Assembly (NCBI GenBank): GCA_029289095.1
Contig: JARFUG010000008.1
Coordinates: 1-64,000, forward strand
Origin: Desulfuromonadales bacterium
Lineage (GTDB): Bacteria; Desulfobacterota; Desulfuromonadia; Desulfuromonadales; JACZKF01
DNA length: 64,000 bases
Reading direction: 5' to 3'
Positions within the stretch are counted from its first letter, which is position 1. Each line of letters opens with the position of its first letter. The position numbers and the translations under genes were made by a program. The notes under the pieces are model-generated. The model did no database searches. It had not been told where the DNA came from and worked only from the letters and a program-made list of their open reading frames with translations. This document shows, piece by piece, positions 1 to 7,655 of this stretch.

Positions 1-136
1 GCGATCCCAACCAGGGGCTCGCGGGCTTTTGCATTGACATGCCGGATTAGAAAAGTATATTGTGACCGCATTAAACTCCTTGGGGAAGGGCAGGGGGGAT
101 GCTTTTTTCACGGGCAGAGTTGAAAAGACCGATAAG

Positions 137-175
137 AAGCCGCCGGGGCCGTTGCAGAACGGTCCGGCGGCTTTT
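137..175 (+). terminator. Rho-independent terminator-like hairpin
   Basis: gccgccggggccg-ttgcagaa-cggtccggcggc followed by tttt. Confidence 0.7.
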
Positions 176-206
176 GTGTTCTTGGGGTTCCGAAGCCGAG
201 TGCGTC

Positions 207-299
207 ATTTTGCCCCCGAAAATCGCATTTTAAGCCATTTTTTAGGGCCAGAATGTGGAGAATTCAATGTTGAATCAGGTAGTTGGCTTGGTCCGACCC
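207..299 (+). repeat. ~93-bp short element copy A (attttgcccccgaaaatcg ... ttggtccgaccc)
   Basis: Both ends match copies B and C; the distance between end motifs is 81 nt, as in B. Confidence 0.55.
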
Positions 300-490
300 A
301 CGGTATGAGCACCGCAGCTCCAGCACAGCGAATGCTGACGCCGGGCGGTCAGGGGATGCGGCGGCCGCGTAAAGGTGCCCGGCGTCGTCTTAGGTGAAAA
401 TGGCCAATAGGGAAAAGGCCGCATAACATCTGTATCGACCGTAGCGCCCCACGCGGATTTCGTCAGGAAAAACACAGCAGCTATGGGGTC

Positions 491-583
491 ATTTCACCCC
501 TAAAAATTGGCCCATAGTTCTGAATAATGACCATTTTGGGGGTAATTGTCTTTAGATATCAATGGATTGGCTTGGTCCGACCC
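491..583 (+). repeat. ~93-bp short element copy B (atttcacccctaaaaattgg ... ttggtccgaccc)
   Basis: Same end motifs and spacing as copy A; interior diverged. Confidence 0.55.
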
Positions 584-653
584 CGGGACCATTGGGGTAC
601 GAGGGAAAATCAGGGGGAGCGACAAGGGATCGGAGAGTTTTTCAGGGGGCACC

Positions 654-720
654 GGGCGCTAAAATAGTTCAGCCGGTGTTCCCTACTTCGTCCGAATGGT
701 TTTTCTAAGCTCGTTAGCAC
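654..720 (+). other. Possible degenerate attC-like site preceding cassette 1 (R' GTTAGCAC at 713-720)
   Basis: GCTAA...TTAGC ends; the R' octamer GTTAGCAC is an exact reverse complement of GTGCTAAC at 1154-1161. Confidence 0.4.
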
Positions 721-734
721 ACAAAGAACTGCGC

Positions 735-1154
735 ATGCGGAAGAATCACGAAACCCTTGGGTTAAGAATGGAACTCGCTGGCCTGATCATCCTTTTTGTT
801 GCTACGTTCTGGCAGGCTGAGTTTTCTGGCTGGTGGGATAACGAATTGCCGGAATGGCAGTATTTAATCCAAGAGGGAGTGAATCTTGAGGTCCTCGGCG
901 TATTGGCGCAAATCTCGTCATTAACAGCAATAGAAGAGCCCGAAGAGCGGAAGCAGAAAGCATACGAAACCAGTACGCGAGCGAAGCAAGCTATTTCCAA
1001 CGCGATTGAAATGAGGGATGAACGATGTAAAGCACGTAAAGCCCAAGCTTCGTTGTTCTCCACAATCAGTTTAGTCCTCGCGCTTACTGGCGCATTCCTG
1101 CTGATACTCGGCAAGTACATATCTGTTCGAGCTGCTAGTACAAGTGACAAATAG
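735..1154 (+). CDS. Small two-TM hypothetical protein
   Basis: ORF with N-terminal (LAGLIILFVATFWQA) and C-terminal (LFSTISLVLALTGAFLLILG) hydrophobic helices; stop abuts attC-like R''. Confidence 0.55.
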   Translation: MRKNHETLGLRMELAGLIILFVATFWQAEFSGWWDNELPEWQYLIQEGVNLEVLGVLAQISSLTAIEEPEERKQKAYETSTRAKQAISNAIEMRDERCKARKAQASLFSTISLVLALTGAFLLILGKYISVRAASTSDK

Positions 1155-1217
1155 TGCTAACAAGGCTATCGCAGCGGATCGCAAAAACCCCGTGCTCGCT
1201 GAAGAGCAGCGTTATGC
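1154..1217 (+). other. attC-like recombination site 1
   Basis: GTGCTAACaaggctatcgCAGCG...CGCTGaagagcagcGTTATGC: R'' and R' boxes with an imperfect palindrome between two ORFs. Confidence 0.6.
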
Positions 1218-1228
1218 AGGAGAAACCA

Positions 1229-2698
1229 ATGAAGTATCCAGTAGAGGAAGTATTCCGAACGGAAGGGGTCCCCGAGTTCACCTTCGTGAAACCACCAAAC
1301 TACAACGAGATACTCGTCGACATACGGAATCCAGGCAAGCCCACGATCATTGAGGGCCAATCAGGCACTGGCAAGACAACCGTCGCGAAGAAGATCATCG
1401 AGCACGCCTTCCCGCACGGAGACTTCGGATACCTCTCTGCACGCACGGCCAGCGATATGGCACGCATCCTATCGATTGCCGACGGAACGCTTCAAGGTAA
1501 GTGGATAATCGATGATTTCCATAGGTTGGATTCTTCCGTGCAGGCCCGCATTGCCGATCTGGTGAAGGTTGCTGCCGAGAACTTTGACGCCTCCTTACAC
1601 CCAAAGTTGGTCCTCATCGGAATAAACAAGGTAGGAAGTGAACTCATCCTTCTCGTTCATGACATTGCCAAACGATGCGGCATACACAGGATACAGCCTG
1701 CAGACAAGGAAATCGCCCTTCGGATGATCAGCCGAGGAGAGGAGAAGCTGAACGTCCTTTTGGACGACAAGGACGCCATTTTCAACGAGACCAAGGGGGA
1801 CTACTGGCTGACGCAGTTGACGTGTCAGGCGATCTGCCTTAGCCACGACATCCTCGAGACCCAGGACTCCCAAAGAACACTCGCGTACCGACAAGATGAT
1901 GTCCGAGCTCGCATCGTCGCGAGACTCGACAACACGTACAGAGAACCAGTCAAGGAGTTTGCCCGCGGCAAGCGCTTCCGGCCCACGAACGACCCCTACT
2001 TCCGACTGCTTCGTTTGGTAGCGGCGCAGGGAAGTTCGATCGCAGATCTCAACGAGCTGGCAAACGCTCACCCCGACGTACGGGGAAGCATCAACAACAT
2101 CAAGGAGCGACGCATCACTATCGTATTGGAGTCGAAGCCCATCTGTGATCGGTTCTTCTACTACAATGCTGACACGAAGACATTCGCTATTGAGGACCCC
2201 GCATTCTTTTACTACTTGCAGCACCTCGACTGGGAGAGTATGCGAAAGGACTGTGGGTTCAGGAGCGATCCGCACACCTTTGATTGGGATTTTGCGATCT
2301 CGTTCGCCGGCGAAAATAGAGACCTTGCAAAGACGATCGTGGATCTGCTCGAAATTTTAGACTGCACCATCTTCTACGATCAGTACTACGAGGCGAATTA
2401 TCTCGGCACCGCTTGGTCTCAGCAGTTTAAGGAGATCTTCGGAACTAAGGCAAGGTATATTGTCTGTCTGCTCGACTTCCATCACGCAGAGAAGATTTGG
2501 CCGACGTTCGAGAGGGAGTGTTTCACGCCCCGAGTAGAGGATTCCGCTGTGATTCCAATCTATCTGGACGACACTCCTTTTGTAGGTATTCCCAAGGATC
2601 TAATAGGAATTGACTTCAAGGGATGCGATCCGAGCAACACTGACCTTGTGACAGACAAAATCGTCTACAAGCTCGAAGAGAAACTCAGGAGTGTATAA
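1229..2698 (+). CDS. P-loop NTPase with C-terminal TIR domain, candidate defence protein
   Basis: Walker A GQSGTGKTT, Walker B-like WIIDDFH, TIR-like DFAISFAGENRDLAKTIVDLL...FYDQY...WPTFERE; AGGAG 6 nt before ATG 1229. Confidence 0.8.
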   Translation: MKYPVEEVFRTEGVPEFTFVKPPNYNEILVDIRNPGKPTIIEGQSGTGKTTVAKKIIEHAFPHGDFGYLSARTASDMARILSIADGTLQGKWIIDDFHRLDSSVQARIADLVKVAAENFDASLHPKLVLIGINKVGSELILLVHDIAKRCGIHRIQPADKEIALRMISRGEEKLNVLLDDKDAIFNETKGDYWLTQLTCQAICLSHDILETQDSQRTLAYRQDDVRARIVARLDNTYREPVKEFARGKRFRPTNDPYFRLLRLVAAQGSSIADLNELANAHPDVRGSINNIKERRITIVLESKPICDRFFYYNADTKTFAIEDPAFFYYLQHLDWESMRKDCGFRSDPHTFDWDFAISFAGENRDLAKTIVDLLEILDCTIFYDQYYEANYLGTAWSQQFKEIFGTKARYIVCLLDFHHAEKIWPTFERECFTPRVEDSAVIPIYLDDTPFVGIPKDLIGIDFKGCDPSNTDLVTDKIVYKLEEKLRSV

Positions 2699-2750
2699 CA
2701 AGCCGGATGCACGCGACGGCTTTTCAGCAGCGTGTTCCGCAACGTTATGC
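2693..2750 (+). other. attC-like recombination site 2
   Basis: GTATAACaagcCGGAtgCACGC...GCGTGtTCCGcaacGTTATGC: imperfect palindrome with unpaired bases, R'' overlapping the stop codon of the NTPase-TIR gene. Confidence 0.7.
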
Positions 2751-2766
2751 TTGAAAGGGTGATCAA

Positions 2767-3867
2767 ATGGTCTCTGATGAATATGAATCGGGCGAGGAAC
2801 AGAAGTCCATAGACCTGAAAAAGCTTGCTCGAATCGAAAAGGAAAAGAAAGAGCTTCTTGCATCCCTCGCTGGTGGCAATTTCTCAACTCAAAAAGCGAA
2901 GGTCGCCGCGATTCTAAACCTTTTCCCGGATTCTCGTAACAGTGACATCAAATTGGCACTGAAGTATTGGGAGACATTTCAGCCCGACATCTACAATCCA
3001 TCGGGAATTCTTCCTAAAGACCTATTTAAGTTGGAGCGCCTTCACTACATCGTACGCGCACGGGCAAAAATACAAAACGAATACGGCCTATTTCAGGCTG
3101 ATGAGAAGATTAAACATCATCGGAAGAAACAAGAAGAAGTGATGCATGAATCGGTTCTCGAGGATGTCGCACCAAAAAGAGTAATTCATGTATTTGCCGA
3201 CGAGACAGGCAAAACTCACGATTTTGTGATTGTTGCCGCTGTTTGGGTACTTAGTGGTAGAGCAGTATTCAAGGTCACCCAGGCTATAAATGAATGGAAA
3301 GAGACTTCCGCATGGGCAGGTAGAGAGATCCATTTTGCAAAATTTGGAAAAATGGATTTCGATACGCTCAGGGACTATCTTGGCGTGATTCAACAGAATA
3401 GAGAGTTTCTTAGCTTTAAAGTAATCGCAGTGCAGAAATCAAGAACGAAACGAAAAATAGAAGAGGTTATAGAGAAGCTTCACGAGCATATGTTGGTCCG
3501 CGGTGCTGAACATGAAATTGAGCAGGGCAGAGTCGACTTGCCTAGGGAAATAGGAGTGACAATAGACGAGGAACAATCTCTTGACCCATTTATCCTTTCA
3601 GAAATGACGCGAAGAGTCGCTGCGGATTTCGCCCAGCATTATAAAGATCAATTACAAATTGAAAGTATACAAACTGTATCATCTAGGAGCAGCGCACTCG
3701 TTCAACTAGCAGATTTAGTTGCAGGTGCGGTGAATCGTCGTCTGAACCACGTCGGAGCCAAAAATTATAAAGACGAAATGGCTGACTGGATCGTGCACAC
3801 GCTTGACCTCGCTCTTGGGGAAGAAGGTGTGCCAGGACTTGATGTGTCAGCGCTTTTTCGAGTATAG
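2767..3867 (+). CDS. DUF3800 domain-containing protein
   Basis: IHVFADETGKTHDFVIVAAVWV and C-terminal VQLADLVAGAVNRR, typical of DUF3800. Confidence 0.75.
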   Translation: MVSDEYESGEEQKSIDLKKLARIEKEKKELLASLAGGNFSTQKAKVAAILNLFPDSRNSDIKLALKYWETFQPDIYNPSGILPKDLFKLERLHYIVRARAKIQNEYGLFQADEKIKHHRKKQEEVMHESVLEDVAPKRVIHVFADETGKTHDFVIVAAVWVLSGRAVFKVTQAINEWKETSAWAGREIHFAKFGKMDFDTLRDYLGVIQQNREFLSFKVIAVQKSRTKRKIEEVIEKLHEHMLVRGAEHEIEQGRVDLPREIGVTIDEEQSLDPFILSEMTRRVAADFAQHYKDQLQIESIQTVSSRSSALVQLADLVAGAVNRRLNHVGAKNYKDEMADWIVHTLDLALGEEGVPGLDVSALFRV

Positions 3868-3910
3868 GCATAACAAACCCATCCACTCGGGCGGAAGAAA
3901 GCCATTAAGA
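3868..3910 (+). other. attC-like half site (R'' GCATAAC present, R' not clear)
   Basis: GCATAAC immediately after the DUF3800 stop, exact complement of the GTTATGC at 2744-2750 that opens this cassette. Confidence 0.4.
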
Positions 3911-3919
3911 GGAGATTGA

Positions 3920-4654
3920 ATGGGATTCACACCTCAAATTAAAGAGGATGCACTGGTCGCATCAGGGCGGCATTGCTGCATCTGCCACAGATTTTGCGGA
4001 ACGAAAATAGAAGTTCACCATATCGTGACGAAAAGAGATGGGGGTGAAGATTCTTTTGAAAATGCTATCCCTCTTTGTTTCGACTGCCACGCTGACATGC
4101 GTTCATATGATCACAGCCACCCGAAGGGCTGCAAATACACTATTAAAGAGCTAAAAAGGCACAGAGATAACTGGTACCAGAAGGTGGCCGGGAATGTGGG
4201 AACGGCTAACCGCGAAGAGGTTGTTGAGACGGATAAGAAGGTATATCGAACGTTACTGAAATTTTTGCCGTGGAATGGGACCATACAATTTCTGAGAGAC
4301 AACAATTTTGCTGGTGCCTCATTTGAAAGAAGCGAAACGAAGGATTTGTCAAAATATTGGGAGCAATGCCAAAACCCTCTATTTGAATTTATCGACCCTG
4401 ATTTAGAGGGGTTGCGCGCCGATTTGACTGAAAAAATCAGAGTAATGAAAAAGGCAATTGCCCTAGAAACATTTCCTGCCCATATAAACGGTTGCAATTC
4501 GGTGCCGGCTGAATGGGAGTTTGAGCAACCAGAGCGGTTCCGCCGTGCTGTCGAGGCCCTCCATAGAAGTGCAGATGATGTTTGTGAAGCTTATGACTCC
4601 TTGGTAAGGACGGCCACACGCAAGCTGGGTATTTTACCAGATGATATGGCATAA
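3920..4654 (+). CDS. HNH endonuclease
   Basis: CCICHRFCGTKIEVHHIVTKRDGGEDSFENAIPLCFDCHADM HNH/zinc motif. Confidence 0.85.
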   Translation: MGFTPQIKEDALVASGRHCCICHRFCGTKIEVHHIVTKRDGGEDSFENAIPLCFDCHADMRSYDHSHPKGCKYTIKELKRHRDNWYQKVAGNVGTANREEVVETDKKVYRTLLKFLPWNGTIQFLRDNNFAGASFERSETKDLSKYWEQCQNPLFEFIDPDLEGLRADLTEKIRVMKKAIALETFPAHINGCNSVPAEWEFEQPERFRRAVEALHRSADDVCEAYDSLVRTATRKLGILPDDMA

Positions 4655-4733
4655 CCCTAATAACCAAAAGGGGACGGATTTATTTTCCGGGCAAGGATAA
4701 GAACTGATCGGGTTAGCCCCCCCCGCCCCCCCC

Positions 4734-4825
4734 GGGTCGGACCAACTCAAGTGGCTAGAACTAAAAGGAAATGTCCTAAAATCACCCCTTGAGACAGGCT
4801 GTAGGCCGATTTTTGGGGGTAAAAT
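4734..4825 (-). repeat. ~92-bp short element copy C, inverted relative to A and B
   Basis: Reverse complement attttacccccaaaaatcgg...ttggtccgaccc; 17/19 match to copy A at the outer end, exact 12-mer at the inner end. Confidence 0.6.
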
Positions 4826-4854
4826 CAGCCACCCCAGGGACAAACATTTTGGCA

Positions 4855-5583
4855 ATGGAATACTTCTACGAACTCTTCAAAGGTCTGCCTCGGCAGGGCC
4901 CGGGTTGCAGGGAGGCCACCCTCAGAGCCCTCGGTCTGCTGAAGGATTTGCCGTCACATCCCAGAGTGCTGGATATCGGCTGCGGAAGCGGTATGCAGAC
5001 GCAGATCCTCGCACAGGAGCTGAAGACGAAAATCCTGGCGATTGACAACTACCGGCCACTGCTGGACTCCCTGGACCGGGCCGCCGCACGGAAGGGCCTG
5101 GACATCGAGACGCGCGAGCTCTCCATGATCGACATGCCCTTTGACGAAGAGAGCTTCGATCTGCTCTGGGCCGAGGGCTCGATCTTCATCATCGGACTTG
5201 AGCGCGGTCTGAAGGACTTCAGGACCTTTCTCAAGCCAGGGGGCTATCTGGCTTTCACCGAGATGTGCTGGTTCGTGAGCGAGCCACCGGCCGAGGCCAA
5301 GGCCTACTTCGACAACGTCTACCCGGACATGAGAACTGCGGACGAAGTGCGCCGGCTGGCCGCCAGCGGCTACCGGGTGATCGGAAACTTCAATCTTCCC
5401 GAAAGCGCATGGTGGGACGATTACTACACACCGATGCTCGAGCGCCTCAAGGAACTGAGGATAAAAAACGCCGGTGCAGCCGAAGCAGAAGTGGTCTACG
5501 CCGAGTGCGAGGCCGAGATCGAGATGTTCCGGCGGCATTCGAAAAGCTACGGCTACGTGTTCTTCGTGTTGCAGAAACTCTGA
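4855..5583 (+). CDS. Class I SAM-dependent methyltransferase
   Basis: VLDIGCGSGMQTQILAQEL motif I; start chosen at MEYFYELFKG. Confidence 0.85.
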   Translation: MEYFYELFKGLPRQGPGCREATLRALGLLKDLPSHPRVLDIGCGSGMQTQILAQELKTKILAIDNYRPLLDSLDRAAARKGLDIETRELSMIDMPFDEESFDLLWAEGSIFIIGLERGLKDFRTFLKPGGYLAFTEMCWFVSEPPAEAKAYFDNVYPDMRTADEVRRLAASGYRVIGNFNLPESAWWDDYYTPMLERLKELRIKNAGAAEAEVVYAECEAEIEMFRRHSKSYGYVFFVLQKL

Positions 5584-5615
5584 TCCCGGGGCGCACCGAC
5601 CCTTGGCTCCTGGTG

Positions 5616-5725
5616 TTATTTCCCTCGCCGCTGAAGCGCCTCGAAGCTCAGGAGTGAAACCACGGCCAGACTGAAGGGGAGCAGAAAGAAGATCCCCCGG
5701 TAGACCAGCAGGGCGCCGAACAGGG
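5616..5725 (-). repeat. Exact 110-bp duplicate of the 3' end of the 7656-8585 gene
   Basis: ttatttccctcgccgctgaag...gcgccgaacaggg identical to 7656-7765. Confidence 0.95.
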
Positions 5726-5780
5726 AAGAACTCCCGGTGTCAGGCTTGACATTCAGACATCCTGTCACTAATCTCCTCCC

Positions 5781-5863
5781 ATGCCCCGCTAACCTCGCCT
5801 CCATTACCCTGGTGCTGTCTACCACGTGATGCTTCGTGGCAACGCTGGCGATCCGATCTTTTC
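5781..5863 (+). pseudogene. Truncated REP-associated tyrosine (IS200-like) transposase N-terminus
   Basis: Translates MPR*PRLHYPGAVYHVMLRGNAGDPIF: the RAYT N-terminal signature with an in-frame TAA and loss of the rest. Confidence 0.75.
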
Positions 5864-5892
5864 AAAAATTAGACGACAATTGTAATTACAGG

Positions 5893-6891
5893 CTACCCTT
5901 TCGGGGACAGATCGGTTATGCGCAGATAGACCATAGTCTGATTAAGCAACTGGTAAGCGATTTCTCCAAAAGTGGCCGGTCCGGTTAGTCCGATCTGTTT
6001 GCCTTCAAGTTCGCAGTAGAGATAGTTCAGGATGCAGTTGCAGGAGAAGAGGATCTGCTCCTGCGAGTCCTTCGGCATCAGGGTGGCAAAACGTTCTGCC
6101 GCATCAACGACCGGCTTGGCATGCCGGTAGCGTAAGCCGCTGAAGACCGGCGCATAGAAACTGACCTCCTGCACCCGCTCCTCCCCCTCCTGAAAACTGG
6201 TGTTAATCATCGCTCCACAATAATCGGCCACCAGGGGAAGTCGCTTGTCCAGACGTTTTTCATAAAGGTATTCGCCAAAGTTTTTCTTCTGGCCGTTGAT
6301 ATACGCCTCGCTGGTGCTGAAACAATCAGCCCCGAAGGTGATGTTGTCCCCATCCCCCTGTTCGAAGATGTTGACGATGCCGACCTCGGCGGTTTTGTTC
6401 CTGGGGAGAGCGACATGCATGACCACCGCCCCTTCCTCACAGGTGTGCGCACCGGAGCCACTGAAGACCTTGGCCGTCGAGCGACCGAGATCATTGAGAT
6501 GGACACCGGAAATCCAGCCGATCAGGGGGTGGATGGCGAACCCCTGGTAGTTGGGGGCATTCAGGGCAAATGAATAATGCGTTTGGCTGAGCGCCGGTAT
6601 AATGATGACGCTGAATCCGTGTTCAGGGGTATCTGAGTAGACCCTGGAGATACTCTCTTCGTCGTAGGTACGGATATCGACCCCGGTGACGAATGGCGGC
6701 AATTCCGTGACGTGGATCCGGTCACGCGCGCAGACGCCCCCCTCGGCGGTCATGAAGTACGGGATCGTCCCCCCGATCCACTCTCCAGGTGGCAACTGCC
6801 GCAATATCGCCTCGTCCCCCGCCAGGAGCAGCCTGCGGCCCTGTGTGATCTGCTGCTTGACATCCTCCAGGCTGTACATGATCTGTCCCAT
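5893..6891 (-). CDS. Conserved hypothetical protein, possibly DUF6976
   Basis: SLEDVKQQITQGRRLLLAGDEAILRQLPPGEWIGGTIPYFM; family assignment from memory. Confidence 0.55.
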   Translation of the reverse strand: MGQIMYSLEDVKQQITQGRRLLLAGDEAILRQLPPGEWIGGTIPYFMTAEGGVCARDRIHVTELPPFVTGVDIRTYDEESISRVYSDTPEHGFSVIIIPALSQTHYSFALNAPNYQGFAIHPLIGWISGVHLNDLGRSTAKVFSGSGAHTCEEGAVVMHVALPRNKTAEVGIVNIFEQGDGDNITFGADCFSTSEAYINGQKKNFGEYLYEKRLDKRLPLVADYCGAMINTSFQEGEERVQEVSFYAPVFSGLRYRHAKPVVDAAERFATLMPKDSQEQILFSCNCILNYLYCELEGKQIGLTGPATFGEIAYQLLNQTMVYLRITDLSPKG

Positions 6892-6900
6892 GGTTTGCTC

Positions 6901-7134
6901 CTAACCGAAGATTTTTTTCAGATCCCTCTGCACCTTGGGCAGATCTGCATTCTGGACAAAGATTTCCCTGAGTTCGTGCACATACGTCCAGAGATGAGCC
7001 ATCGACTGGTCACTGGCCAACTTCCTGGAGATGGTGCCGACAATGATTTTTGCAGCCAGAAAGTCGAACTCGGGCTTCAGCCTGCCTGTAGCGATATCAC
7101 TCCACACCGGATGGGTGGCGGGCGGAACATCCAT
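6901..7134 (-). CDS. Small hypothetical protein, upstream partner of the 5893-6891 gene
   Basis: 77-aa ORF 9 nt upstream in the same orientation. Confidence 0.5.
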   Translation of the reverse strand: MDVPPATHPVWSDIATGRLKPEFDFLAAKIIVGTISRKLASDQSMAHLWTYVHELREIFVQNADLPKVQRDLKKIFG

Positions 7135-7655
7135 TGCGCTCTCCTTGTCATCGAAAAAGTGTCTGGCGTGGAAAGAAAACGGCTACGGCAAGGAGCGGCT
7201 CCTCCATCCAGTTGCCGACGAGATAGCTCGCCGGTGATAATGGTGCAGTTGCGCTTTTTCGCCGTCGACGTGGCGTACAACCCTCCCAAGGGTGCAGGTC
7301 GCCATTGCAACCGAAATGCCATCCCGATAAAACATCATATTTGCGCACATTTTGTCTTCCATACAGGTTCTCAAGAGTACCAATGTCTGCTGAGTTGAGG
7401 AAAAATGGGATATCGTTCTACTGGAATGTGGCGACCCGGAGTCCCACCAGGGCGGATACTGGACTCATCCAGCAGAGCTGCCGGTTGCCGTAAGGCGGGT
7501 TGGAATGGCTGCTTTTGAGGGATGAAGGTAGAGAGGGGACCTTCGTGCAGGCGCCTGATTTTTCTTTTGGGGAGGACCTCCGCAGATGGGGAAAAACTTC
7601 TCAAGAGGGTGGGGTCAGGATCCCACGTTTGCAAGACGTGATCGGTTCGCGCCCT

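Noticed and set aside
62-475. ORFs 62..397 (+) and 275..475 (-)
   Set aside because: Overlap a terminator hairpin and the short element copies; no protein-like features
7135-7655. Several 60-87 aa ORFs in the gap upstream of the 7134 gene
   Set aside because: Overlapping on both strands with no motifs; more likely leader/insert debris than genes
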